From the NCBI GenBank assembly GCA_018257865.1, contig JAEUBA010000054.1, forward strand, positions 1-64,000: a DNA stretch of 64,000 nucleotides, read 5' to 3'. The DNA is from Stereocaulon alpinum (taxonomy: Eukaryota; Ascomycota; Lecanoromycetes; Lecanorales; Stereocaulaceae). Position 1 is the first letter of the stretch; the number at the start of each line of letters is the position of its first letter. Below are positions 1 to 11,599 of this stretch, in pieces. The position numbers were made by a program, and so were the translations under genes. The notes under the pieces were generated by a model. That model was given only the letters and a program-made list of their open reading frames with translations, ran no database searches and was not told the DNA's origin.

Positions 1-230
1 AGCTTTAATTAAGATAAATAATCTAAATTAGTATAGGCGAAATTAGTAAACTATCTAAGCTAACTACTACTTAGGGCTTATAGATAGGCTTAGTACTAAC
101 CCTAGTATCTCTCTTAAGGATTTTAGGTCTAAAGTAATTATACTACCGGCTACGATACTAGGAAGCCTATAATATATAAAGGCGAAGATATAAGACGTAA
201 TAACGATCGTTCGGAAAAGGGGTAAACCTA
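1..230 (+). mobile_element. Helitron RepHel, 5' part (RIP-degraded, continues at 7522)
   Basis: Reading + strand in the frame of codon 137-139 gives a stop-interrupted peptide ending in a stretch like ILPATxLGS...DVxTIVRKRGKP. This matches the Helitron_like_N region that precedes the HUH nuclease motif of rolling-circle Rep/helicase transposases. The frame runs into position 230 and resumes without a phase change at 7522, after the intervening retrotransposon and its target duplication are removed. The beginning of the Helitron lies left of the window. All stops are TAG/TAA, which fits RIP of CAG/CAA/TGG codons. It is a dead remnant. Confidence 0.8.
226..230. repeat. Target site duplication ACCTA, left copy (element 1)
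   Basis: ACCTA directly precedes the TG start of the left LTR at 231. The same five bases follow the CA end of the right LTR at 7517-7521. Five bp is the usual duplication for Ty3/gypsy integrases. ACCTA also follows the inner end of the left LTR by chance or as part of the polypurine tract, but the in-frame closure of the Helitron supports this assignment. Confidence 0.8.
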
Positions 231-391
231 TGCTATGGTATAGGATTCGGTAGATATGATGTTGATTGATTCTTCTATCTAGTATGCTATGGAAGGAATA
301 AATATGGCAGCGCTTGCTAAGTAATAGCGATAGCACCTACTTGCGGAAGGCTTCTTAAGGTAAGAAGCCTTCCGTAGGTTATCTTCTAACA
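231..391 (-). repeat. 3' LTR of retrotransposon 1
   Basis: This 161-bp repeat starts TGCTATGG and ends CTAACA. It aligns without gaps to 7356-7516 with nine differences, all transitions. It contains a 15-bp inverted repeat at 343-375. Confidence 0.93.
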
Positions 392-403
392 ACCTACCCC
401 GAC
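392..403 (-). other. Polypurine tract candidate of retrotransposon 1
   Basis: On the - strand the 12 bases abutting the 3' LTR read GTCGGGGTAGGT, a purine-rich run in the position expected for plus-strand priming. This supports the - strand orientation. Confidence 0.6.
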
Positions 404-3400
404 CGAAAAAAGGAAGCTAACGCCCTCGTTGGTAAACGCTGAAAGTAAACTATACTATTATGATTTCCTAGGCCTACTACGGCGGCGAGGTGCTGGCGGA
501 GTTTCAGCCTAGCTAGCAGGCGGAGTGCTAGCCGGATCTTTCCTTAGCCGGCTAGGCCTACGGCGAGGAGGTACCTCCGGAGGTATATTAGTAGCAGGCG
601 TAGCAGGCCTACCAGTATAGCGTTCGTAGTCTTTAATTAATAAGGGGGTATCTATATTTTTAACATTCACCTAAGTATCCTATTCCGGGCCGTAGCCCTT
701 CCAGCGAATTAGGAACTCTATACTTATACCTTTTCCTCCTCTACCCCAGCGTGTAATACGCTTATTTAGCAGTCGTTCGATATCCTACTTCTCGCCATTA
801 TAGTTAATGGTAACGGCAGGAGGATAGTTAGGATAGGGGCGATTATACGGGTCCCTAGCGGGGTCTAGATATAGCTTAAGTTATACTATAGTAAAGATAG
901 GATACAGCTTCTAATAATTAGGGATATTAAGATAGTATATAAGCTTTCCGACTCTATTAAGTACCTTAAAAGGCCTGATATACTGCTAACTATATTTTCT
1001 TCCGGTTAGAAGGTTCGAAGGGATATTATATCCCTTATAGAGCCGTAGCAGAGTAAAGTCTCCCTTACGGAAGAACTATAGCTAATACCAACGATTATAA
1101 TAATATTTGGTAGATATCTGGGCGAACGCAATTACGTTAGAAGCCTCTAGTCGTGCGGTAGCGGCGGAAGGGAGAGACTCCTTCTTATACTTTATTAGAT
1201 TTAGTATAGTATTAGGAGTGAAACTATAGACGACTTCGTTAGGAGTGCGTCCTAACGGGATAGAGACAGTATTATTATAGGCTAATTAGATAGCTAGAAT
1301 AGTAAGTAGCTATTAGTAGGGGTACTTTAGCACCGATATCCAGAATCGTAATATAATTTTAACGGTTTAATTCGTTCTTTCCGAAGAGCTATTAGTCTGA
1401 GGGTAGTATACTGTAGAGTATAATAATTTAACTCCTAATACTTCGAAGATAGCAGTCTAAAGCTTACTAAGGAATTTTCGATTATAGTCTAAAATAATAA
1501 CCTTAGGGAGGCCCTAATCGACTTTGCGGAGACGCCTTAGCAGACGACTAGCCTAGTCTGCTACTATAAAGGTACTCTTGCTAGGAATAAGTGATACCCG
1601 TCTAGCGAACTTATATATTATTAATATAATACAGTCGTAGGCTTTAGCAGACTTCAGTAAAGCTAGTATAAAGTTAATTGCTAGAGTATAGAAGGGTATA
1701 GGGGGAGATATAATCGGTTGTAAGGAGCTATATTCTATATAGCGGCGTGTCTAATAAAGCTAGTATTTAGAATAATAGCGTAAGTAGTCTCTTAGCTGCT
1801 AAGATAACGACCGAATATACTACTATCTAGAAATAACTTTAAACATTTTTGCAAAACTAATATAAGATTCCGAATATACTGTATTAAAGAAGATCTTAAG
1901 GTATATCTTATCGCTAGGAACGTATAGCCTAGTTCTATTAAAAGCGTAATTACTGGTAGAGCTATCAGTTCGCTAGATAAGACCTTCTTCGTTACGGAAG
2001 AATAGAAGGGTAGCAGTATTATTAGGGTTATTCTAATTAGTATCTAAGATAGTAATAACTTTCTGCTATAAGGGGTCTTTTATATAGCCGTCTAGCAATT
2101 ACTTCTTAAGATTAGTATAAATTTCTACTAGAGTAGTAGTAGTATAGGCGAATCTATAAAGCGTATCTAGCTCTCCTTCTTACTTACTAAAGCCTTTTAC
2201 GGATATAGAAGAACTACTTAACTAGGATAAGGTATTAGGGATAATATACTATTTACTTAGCTTATAGCGGAAGGTTAAGTAGCGGAAACGCTAGATATAC
2301 TTAGAAGCCCTAACTAGGCGAAGATTTAATTTCGCAGTTAATAACGACGTAAGGCTAGTTTATCTAGTAATACCTAGAGCGGCGCTATAGTCTATAAAGA
2401 CGATAGTACTAGGAGCCGACTCTACTATATAGCGGACCTTTAAAAGTACCTAGACAATACCTACCAGCTCTAGCTCAGTAGGCTAATATCGAGTTTCAGC
2501 GTCCTTAAGGAGCTAACTAAGGAAAAGGACTAGTTTAACTTACGTATATTTAGGATATTCGGGGTTAACGACCTATCCCTTAATATAGTATACTATCGCG
2601 CCAAAACCGAAAACTTTACTAGTATCCAGATCGATATATAGAGTACTCTTATAGTTAAAGTGCGTAAGGAAAGAAGGCTTTGCTAAAGCCTTCTATAGCG
2701 TAGTAAAAGCAGTCTGCTCTACTAGCGTAGGGTTATTAAATTATATCCTATTAGTATAAGTTTTTCGTTTATTCCCTGCACGAGGAGCGGTAGCTAGCAG
2801 TATAGTTTTACGGTCTTATAGCAGCTTCGTAACGGCGGCGTAGTTTAGAATATAATTACGAAGCCACCCCGTTATACTAAGATAGGTTTCCAGCTGGGAT
2901 AATATCCGGGGAAACCGAAGCTACGAAATAGCTTCTAGCTTATTATTAGTTATAGATAGACTAAAGCTATTAACCTTTTATCCTAGCAGGTAAACAGAAG
3001 GGTAGCCTAGGAAGGCTTTAGCAGGGTTAACTAAAATACTATTAGACTAAAAGAGGTCGAAGACCTTAGTTAAGTATAAAACATATTCTCTAAGGGAGCG
3101 AGAAAAAATAACAACGTCGTTAATATAGGCTTTAGTAAAGTATTAAAATAGCCGTAAGACTCTATCTATTTAGCGTTAGACGTATATAGGAGAATTCTTA
3201 AAACCTATAACAGCGATATTAAATATCTCCTACCCTCTATAACTAATTACCGTAAGCTTATAACGGTCCTTTAGGTATACTCTCTATTAATAAAAGAAGC
3301 TAGTATAATCGATAATACTGATATACCCGCAGTCTTTAATAGCGGCGATTAGGTCTGACTGTAATAGTAGCGGATAGATATTAGGCAAGGTAATAGTATT

Positions 3401-6400
3401 AAGACCCCTAATATTAATAATAGGACGGCCCTTCCTACTTCTATCCAGAAGCGTTTTCCAGACTATAAAGATAGGAAAACTAAACGGAGTAGATCCCCTA
3501 GTCTAGTTAAGGCGTTTCTAACTATATAACTTATCGAAAACGCTGTCAACCACCTATTTTACGTTATTACTTAGAGGGTAGACGCGAGGGGTTTTAGGAA
3601 CTTTTACTTCCTAGTCCGCCCTAAGAGGAATTCGTATCCAGTCCTCCTCTAGAATCTTAGTAAAGCCGCCTTCCTCCTAAAGAGAGGGGAATTTATTAGC
3701 GACCGATTATAGGGAGCTAGTATTCCTATAGATAGTAACGCTATTTAGAAGGACTATGTCTATTAGCGTAGCAGGAACCGAAATATCCTTAGATTTCGGT
3801 AAGGCCGAAGTTTCGGTTGCGGGGAAGGCGGAGAAGGCGGAGTATAATACTGCTAGCCTAGCGACAGCAGCAGGTTTTAAGACCTTAATTATATAATTAA
3901 ACCAGCTGTTACGATACTTCGAGACGGGTAAACGAGTGGCTAAATAAACTGTATCGGTTTAGTCTTCCTATAAGACGAGATAGTAGTTATTAAAGTCAGT
4001 GTCGTAGACTATCCCTAAGCGGTGGTTCCTAGGAACTATAATAGCAGTATTAGTATCATTTTTCGCTAGCACCGCAGGCAGGGAGGAATCTACTAAATAA
4101 GTATAGAGTAACAGTATACTTTTAGAGGGTTCGAATAAGAAATCCCGGTCTAGTAGCGTAGTATAGTAGACTGATATTTAAGCTTTAGATCGTAGAGGAA
4201 TAACAGTAGACCGCTTTATATATATAGGGAGGCGTACGGTTTTACTAACGCTTTTAACCTTAATTGGAACTTCGACTTTACAGCTCCCTATAGAAGCAAT
4301 TAACCTAGTAACGATAATATCGATGTCTTCCGGTACTATAATATCTATTCCGATCAGAATATTAGCTTTTAGTTGATCCACGATATGGATTTCTCGCGGC
4401 GAAGTTATTACTAGAGTTTTGACACTATCTAAATCAGTACCTTAGAAGTACAGCGGGATAATAGCGTATTCCGCCGTTTCGTATAGATTAGAACCTAGCC
4501 CTCTAACGGTAATAGGACTAGCCATTCGTCGAATCTTATAATCGAGTAGCAGTGACTTAAGAAAGGCCCTATCGATAAGGGTAATAGAATAACCGGAGTC
4601 TGTATAACCCTTCCTCAGCTCAGACTGCTTAGGGGTAAGCTGGATATTAATTATAGCGTAGTAATACTAGCGGAAAGTATACCTAGTGCTAACTTCTTTA
4701 GCAGAATTAGTCGTCGATTTGGCTATACGTAACCTAGTTACAGCAGTAGGAAAGGCGCTGCTAGGACTAGAGTTATTCGTTCTAGACCCTAGGCCGGTAG
4801 AAGGCTTCTTATCTAAGCCTTCCCCTACTATACCAGCTTCTAACAGACCTAGATATAAAGACTTAGAAGCCTTACGGCCCCTTCTAGAGTTGCCGAGATA
4901 TTGGTGTAATTAATTTTTCGACTTAAACGACTATATGCAATTTTTGCAGTATACAGTAGGAGGGCAATTAATAGTAGCAGCTCCGAAGTAATCTTCTATT
5001 TCTTCGTAGGGAGGTTCGTTATAGTTAAGGTCTTTATTAGCGTAATAGTTACCTTCGCTAGGCTTATTAGGATTATTATTATTCTATTCCTCCTCTTCAA
5101 CAGTATAGGATTTACCGGAGCGACGATTACGGTAGTTATTCTAGTTAGTATTATATCTAGTATTCCTATCAGTAGAAGCCTTTGGTATAGGTATCTAGTT
5201 CCTCGAATCTAATATGTTTCCGCTGGTGATTTAAAGGGGCTGACGAGAGGTAGGCAGATTTCCTTTTAAAGGAAATAGCTAGCTTTAAGGCTGGTACTAT
5301 AGTTACCTATTAGTAGTATTTAAAGAGTAGTTATTCCTATAGCCGTAATTATTCGAATTTCGCTAATTATTACGCTGGAAGGAAGGTTAAGGCTTAGAAA
5401 ATCCCTGAGACGAAGTATACTAACTAGCCTAACCGCCTCTAGTAGTAGCTTTACCGATAATATAATAAGTTAGCTTATCCTCTTCGACTGCTATCTTATA
5501 CTAGATAGTCCTCTTAATATCTAGTTCTTAAAGGAAGGAATATACTGAAGTTAATAACGTAGGTTATACTATCTGTCTACGGAAGGTAGGGTATAAGTTA
5601 TTCTAAGTAATAATAAGTTAGGCGTTACCTATATTAGCAGAGCGGGCGTAACGAAAGATATTTTATACATATTCTCGCGGACTGATAGTATTATATAAGG
5701 CGTCTTCTATTATAAACCGTTCTAAAGTTATAGCCTTAACTATATTACCGGTGTCTTCCTTAAACCGACGTTATAGAATTTTTATCTATACGTCTAAAGC
5801 AGCAGCGTCTAAAATGTCACGCTCGAAATCAGATAGTTTAACCGTATACTAAGTAATAGCTATTCCTTTTAAGTAGCTACTAATAAGTAGTAGTACTTAC
5901 TATTTAGAAAACCGACGTTTTATTTCTTTAAGCTGATTAATAAAAGTAAAGATATCCTAGAAGGTAATATACTTTTTACTAATAATAGGACTATCCCCTT
6001 CTACACTAGGGTTAAAAAACCTAATATCATCAGCTCAGAGTACTTAAGGACGACCGAAAGGAGGATCTAGTTAAGGGTTTAACGCAGGGGGCCCCTTTAG
6101 GTTTCCGTCGGCGGTAGGCTAAACCCTAAGTATAGCTTAAAGGGCTTTATATTATTTCTCAGTAAAGCTGGTATTACGAAAGTTATTAGGGTCCTATAGA
6201 GGCTTATTTTACTAGCTTTAACTACTAGTATTACTTCCTCCTATAGCTATATCTAGCGGACCGAAAGACCTAGGGATTTCTTCTATAACCGCTGAGCTTC
6301 GTTACGTATTTTAGTAAGAGGGCTGTAAGCTCGAATCTTAGCTAGAGCTGGCTGGGGGTATAATACTTAGATATTAGACGTGCCGTTTAAATTGTTTAAC

Positions 6401-7000
6401 GTTAGTTTGTAAGGATAATCTGTCGACAGCCTAGTTTATAATCTAAGCTACTAAATTACCTACTTTATCTGCTAAAACCGAAGGTTCTCTTAATACTAAG
6501 CTAGTATAGGTTATCCTTATAGAAGACTCCTATAAAGGGATTCCGTTAGGCTGAGGATAGATAGTAGTAATATTCCTAATAATACTATAGAGGCTCTTTA
6601 GAATTACGTTATAGTAGGCGTAACCGGTTCTTAGGAACGCTTTAAGTTAATAAGCTTCCCTTACAGTACTATAAGATAGATTAGAGGGTAGCGAAGCCAG
6701 TTTAACAGTTTATCTACTAAGTAATAATAATAGTAAGACTAAGCGATAGTTTAGCTACGCACGAAGCACGATTATAAAGATAGACTTAATAGAGGTAATT
6801 AGTAAAGTAAGAGGGATAATAAGCTATAAGATAGAGTATTTTTCCCACCAAAAGTAGGCGGTGACTGCCTAACTTTGGTTTAGAGCGGGGTAATAACGCT
6901 GCTAAGCAAATTACGGAATTATAGCTTCCGTCTTAGCGCTGCGCGTAGGGCGAAATAAGACTTTAGAATTACCTAACTGATATAGCGTAGCAGTAATTAT
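404..7000 (-). pseudogene. gag-pol remnant of retrotransposon 1
   Basis: Conceptual - strand translation with stops read through shows, from high to low coordinates: a gag-like region above about 4,900; an aspartic protease remnant near 4,380-4,200 with ANILIGIDII; reverse transcriptase near 3,560-2,800 containing a TKAYINDVV core near 3,110-3,130; RNase H near 2,700-2,270; integrase near 1,900-1,000; and a chromodomain near 760-620 (IEFLIRWKGYGPE). In the RT core the family's YIDD reads YIND, an Asp to Asn change caused by a TpG to TpA transition. Gag limits are only approximate. Confidence 0.85.
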
Positions 7001-7341
7001 AGATTCCAGCTCTTATATTTACTCTAATATTAGGGCTCTGCGGCTGTCGGGTGCGGCTGAGGTCACTATTAAATAGTAATAAAGTTCGGAGGGGGCGAAG
7101 CGAAAGTCGTAGTAAGCGTATTAAAAGCGATTGCGTCGTAATAGAATACCGGGGTGGTAGAGAGGCAGAAATCGAATTATATAGTAGGAAGACACTTAAT
7201 TAATATATGTTAAGCGGAATTAATATAGTAGAGGACGTAGTGCTACTAGGCAGCTAGTGTTAGCAGGGTATAGCCGTACGACTAGTAGATTAGTTCGACT
7301 GTAAGTAAGAAAGTAATAGTGCTATAATTAAATATGAAAGC

Positions 7342-7353
7342 CCGTTGCTACTA
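7342..7353 (-). other. Primer binding site relic of retrotransposon 1
   Basis: The - strand reads TAGTAGCAACGG two bases inside the 5' LTR. The same 12-mer occurs in the same place in the second retrotransposon (19,687-19,698). If the first codon-like triplet was TGG before RIP, it complements a tRNA 3' end of the form CCGTTGCTACCA. The priming tRNA is not identified. Confidence 0.55.
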
Positions 7354-7355
7354 AT

Positions 7356-7516
7356 TGCTATAGTATGGGATTCGGTAGATATAATGTTAATTGATTCTTC
7401 TATCTAGTATGCTATAGAAGGAATAAATATGGCAGCGCTTACCAAGTAATAGCGATAGCACCTGCTTGCGGAAGGCTTCTTAAGGTAAGAAGCCTTCCGC
7501 AGGTTATCTTCTAACA
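7356..7516 (-). repeat. 5' LTR of retrotransposon 1
   Basis: This 161-bp repeat is the partner of 231-391. It carries the intact 15-bp perfect inverted repeat with a 3-nt spacer at 7468-7500. TG and CA termini are present. Confidence 0.93.
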
Positions 7517-7521
7517 ACCTA
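7517..7521. repeat. Target site duplication ACCTA, right copy (element 1)
   Basis: ACCTA directly follows the CA terminus of the right LTR and matches 226-230. Confidence 0.8.
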
Positions 7522-10500
7522 AGTACTTTATTACCTTTATATATAATCCTAAGTAGCCTAATATTTAAAATCTACTAAAGCCTAGCTAGATATAAGAGTA
7601 CCGTTATAATCTAACGGCCCGTATATTCAAGTAGAAGCTTAATAAGCTTATATACGACCTCCTTAAGCTCTATATACTTAGTATTAATATTACTTATTAC
7701 TTTATAATTAAGTTTTAAAAGCGAGGACTGCTATACGCCTACATTTTATTGATTATATAGGAAGAGGATCGGATTTATACTATTAAAGATGTCGATAGCG
7801 TCGTCTAAGTATTTATACCTAATAAAGGAGCTGATAAGAAGCTCTATAAGTTAGTTCTATAGTATATAGTCTATAATCGCTATACTAGTAACCCTAATAA
7901 TATATACTATAGTAAAGAGAAGAATTATTATAGTAAGAGCTTCCCTAAGGATTTTCGCGACTAGACTAAGTTCGCCCCTAATAGGAGCTACCCTTAGTAT
8001 AAACGTCTATTTACAGAGCCTCTCGAAAATATAAATATTAATAATAGATAGGTTATTCCGTATAATCCCTATCTATTAAAGAAATATAGTAGCTATATTA
8101 ATATTAAGATCTATAGCTCTATCAAGTCGGTTTTCTATCTATATAAATACGTCTATAAGGGCCTAGATCAGGCTGATATTACCCTAACTTAATATAGTAA
8201 GTACTATAATAATAACCCTACTCCTTTAAGGCAGCTTAAGTAATAAGGTAAGGAGGTAGATAAGATTACTAAGTACTATTCAGCTCGCTAGATTAGCTCC
8301 GTAGAGGCCGTATAGAAGCTATTATTATTCGGTATAAGTATAATAAAGCCTTATATAGAGCGCTTATAGATCTATCTACTAGATTAATAACGTATCCTAT
8401 TTAATCTAGGCGAAGATAAGGCTGTAAATAATACTGCTAAGTAGAAGCTTATAGATAATAAAAAGCTACGTAGAACTACCTTAACTAAGTACTTTAAGAT
8501 AAATTAGATTACTAAGGAAGCCCTTAATTAAGGCTAGCTACTACCTTTTAGGAAGAAGAATAGTAGGCGGCTTATAGTTAAAAAGAACCCGCTAGATTAC
8601 CTATATACTAACTTTCTAAAGTATTTCACCTAGATTAAGTAATCTAAGCGGTGGAAGGTTTATAAAAAAGGTAAAGCTCTTAGGCGTATATACTTTATTA
8701 GCCCTAAGAGTAAGGATTTATATTATCTATAACTACTCCTATATTATTATAAGGGTACTACGTCTTTTAACGACCTACGTATAATTAACGGCTGTATAAT
8801 AGAATAGAAAGAAGCCTATATAGAGCTTAGGCTAACTAAAAATAATAAGTATACTAACGAGATCCTAGATAAGGGTAAGGACTTTTAGGGGGGTTATAAA
8901 CTATAGAGCCTATTCGTTATAGTATTACTTAAGCTCTAACTAACAGACGCTCTAGTATTATAGGATAAATATAAAGAGTATATATTATCTAATTATATAC
9001 GTATCTTATAACGGGAATTTCGGACGCTTTAGATACCGGCTGGTAAAGAGACTATATATACTAAGCAGTATACACTCTACCTTATTAATAGTTAGTTAGA
9101 ATATACCTCTACTCTAAAGCGTATAGAGGATCTAGCTTAATATAATCTACTAATTCCTACTATTAACTTTAATAGTATAAGCGATATTCCTAATTAGCTC
9201 TTATATAAAGAGATATCTTATAATATTAGCCCTAAGGATATTAAGTTCTTATAGAGTAAGCTTAATCCTAATTAAAGCTACGCCGTTAACCGGATTATAG
9301 ACGCTATTAATATAAATACGGATAATAAGTATAGAGCCCCTAGTACCCTATTCTTTCTTAACGGCGCTAGGGGTACTAGTAAGACCTTTATTAAGAATAT
9401 TATAATAAAGAAAGTATACCTTAAACGAAAAGTAGCTTTAGCTATAGTATCCTTAGGTATAGTAGTAATACTCCTTTAAGGTAGCTATACTACCTACTCC
9501 TAATTTAAGATACTACTAGATTCGGACGCTACTTCTTTATATAGGATTAAGAAAGGGACGAACCTTATAGAGCTTATAAAGCGAGCTTAGGTAATCTTTT
9601 AGGATAAGTCGCCTATATAGAGTAGGTATAATATAGAGGCTATAAGCCGAAGCCTTTAAGATATCTATAGTAATAAGGGGGTATAGTTTAGGGGTAAGGT
9701 CGTCTACTTCTATAGTAATTTTCGATAAACTCTACTAGTAGTAGCTAGCGGATTTAGTAGTTAGGTTATTAATACCTATATATAATAGGCTGAGTTCTGG
9801 TAGGATACTATATAATTAGATCTAACTATTAACGAATAACTTAATAATCCTAATCTCACTAATTCTATATATACTGATATAAGGGCTTTTGCTATTAATC
9901 TTCTTAAGATCGGGAACGGGTTTAGTATTTAGAAGAGCTCTACTACTAAGGAAGACGTAGTACCTTAGGCTTATAGCTACGTTCCTAAAAACGCTATTAA
10001 TAAGTTAATTAATAAGGTATACCTAAACCTATATCGCCTAGGTACGGTAGATAGAGAGTATTTATCTTAAAGAGCTATTCTTACTATTGCGAATAAGGAT
10101 ATTACTAAGATTAATAGCAAGCTTATAACGCAGATACCTAGCGAGCTTACTATATACTAAAGCGTTAATCAGGCTATTTCTAAAGAAGATAAGGACCTCT
10201 TTCCGACTAAATATTTTAATATATTTTATAAGGCCTCGCTACCGCCCTATAAGCTCTATATTAAACTAGGTATTCTAGTTATATTACTTAGAAACCTAGA
10301 TCCGCTACGGCTTTATAACGGGACTTAGCTCTAGGTTATATAGTATAGTAAGTATATCTTTAAAGGCGAGATTATAGGCGGTACGTATAATAGCGAAAAG
10401 GTAATACTCTTTAAGACGCTATTATAGTCTAAGGAAAATAATAAGAGGATCCCTACGCCCTTTATATATAAGTAATATCCAGTCCGCCTAGTATTTATAA

Positions 10501-10735
10501 TAATAATAAATAAGTCCTAGGGGTAATCTATAAAGTTTATAGGTATTAACCTATAGTTACGGCCGGCTTTTAGTTATAGTCAGCTCTATATATCGCTTTT
10601 ATAGGTTACGAAGCAGGCGAATCTATATATTATTAGGCCGGATAGTTATAAATATACGAATAACCGATTAATAAAGAATATAGTATATACTTAGGTGCTA
10701 TTACCTAATTAATAGCCTTAGTAAAAATAGTAAAA
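7522..10735 (+). mobile_element. Helitron RepHel, 3' part (RIP-degraded Rep nuclease and PIF1-like helicase)
   Basis: The + strand frame continues from position 230. Near 7,715-7,750 it reads KRGLLYAYILLI, where Helitron Rep proteins have RGLPHxHILL; both histidines of the HUH motif are now Tyr. A Cys/Lys-rich region follows at about 7,840-8,010. From about 9,300 the frame shows a PIF1-family helicase: NGARGTSKT (Walker A, with Gly to Ser at 9378-9380), a block resembling the FKIPLD and RIKKGT helicase motifs at about 9,500-9,570, a DFRQTL-like motif near 9,720, and the C-terminal PVRLxFxxxINKSxG and ISLLxVT block near 10,480-10,610. Stops occur throughout. The Helitron 3' terminus was not identified. 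Confidence 0.88.
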
Positions 10736-11540
10736 ATCTGGATTTTTACAGGTATTCTCTAGTATTTAAGATAATACAGTAGTAGATAGAGATGTCTATA
10801 ATAGCCCAGATATAGCAGACTATCGGGAGTCTCAACAACCACCAACGTTAGGAGTAACTATATACGAGTATTATTTATAGTCCCTAGCCACCGCCCTAAC
10901 TAGCTTTTCAACCGCCGCCTTAGACAAATTTTTAACCGCCGCCTCAGACAACTTTTCAACCGCCGCCTTAGACAACTTTTCAACCGCCGCCTTAGACAAC
11001 TTTTTAACCGCCGCCTTAGACAGCTTTTTAAACAACTCAGCTAGTCGCCCTACCGCTAGACCCGCCTCGCCCTAGCTCTATACTAGAGGAACCTCAGCAA
11101 TCAAGTCCTATTACTAACTAATCTAAAGATAAGTAGGTTATAGAAGATTTCTGGACCTAGAAGATAGCTACTATTCGGAATAAGTAAAAGAAGCGAGTCT
11201 ATACTATAGCGAAGGCTATATATAAGGAGAATATATAGATAATTAACCAGCTGAAGCAGATATCTAACCCTTCTTTAGGTCTTTATCAGCGCGGGTCTAA
11301 ATTAGGGTTACTAGACGGTTTAATATAAGGCTTTAGGGAAGATCTTAGGGAATTTAAAAGCCTCTATCGTAACTACTTCCGCGTTAGACGTACTCTCGTA
11401 ATAATAGCTTAGTAAACGAGATACTAGCTAGCGGACTAGCTATATAGTATAGAAGGAGGTTTTATTTAAGAATAAGAGATTAAGTATATACTAAGGTTAG
11501 TAGTAGAAGCTGAAGGAGACTAGTAAGTAAGTAAGTAAGT
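10736..11540 (+). pseudogene. RIP-degraded Pro/Gln-rich reading frame downstream of the Helitron helicase
   Basis: In the frame of codon 10,906 the only breaks are TAG/TAA where CAG/CAA/TGG would fit. The ancestral product would have an N-terminal Pro/Gln repeat domain followed by a basic helical segment with FREDLREFKSLYRNYF and ending ILRLVVEAEGD before a short GTAA tetranucleotide run at about 11,518-11,541. I do not recognise the family. It could be a C-terminal extension of the Helitron protein or a separate gene carried by it. The frame relation to the helicase was not established. Confidence 0.45.
10904..11035 (+). repeat. 24-bp minisatellite, about 5.5 units
   Basis: The unit is close to TTTTCAACCGCCGCCTTAGACAAC, with units at 10904, 10928, 10952, 10976 and 11000 and a decayed partial unit after. 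In frame 10,906 each unit would encode FQPPPQTT if the in-unit TAG was once CAG. Variation between units is mostly C/T in CpA context. Confidence 0.85.
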
Positions 11541-11599
11541 TATTATATTCTTTTTTATTACGGTAATTAACGTTACTAGGCCTTTTCGGGGTTATAATA

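Larger units (their letters stand above)
231..7516 (-). mobile_element. Chromovirus-type Ty3/gypsy LTR retrotransposon 1 (RIP-inactivated)
   Basis: A complete 7.3-kb element is bounded by two 161-bp TG...CA LTRs and a 5-bp duplication. It is transcribed on the - strand, with the 5' LTR at 7356-7516, primer-binding-site relic at 7342-7353 and polypurine tract at about 392-403. The domain order on the - strand is gag, protease, reverse transcriptase, RNase H, integrase and a C-terminal chromodomain, which defines a chromovirus. Every domain frame is broken by many TAG/TAA codons. The element sits inside a Helitron. It is non-autonomous now, because no frame longer than about 70 codons survives. 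Confidence 0.93.

Noticed and set aside
67..336. 89-codon ORF on the - strand at the left edge
   Set aside because: It spans the Helitron/LTR junction in RIP-mutated DNA. Both underlying elements explain the sequence in other frames.
4129..4150. tRNA T-loop-like GGTTCGAA strings (also near 16,280 and 38,690)
   Set aside because: They lie in retrotransposon coding remnants or in the Cps1-like exon, with no acceptor stem or anticodon arm around them.
4178..4381. 67-codon - strand ORF as a stand-alone gene
   Set aside because: It is the surviving piece of the retrotransposon 1 protease (ILIGIDII), flanked by stops in the same polyprotein.
4686..4913. 75-codon + strand ORF
   Set aside because: Antisense to the gag-pol remnant and inside RIP-mutated DNA, with no resemblance to a protein family.
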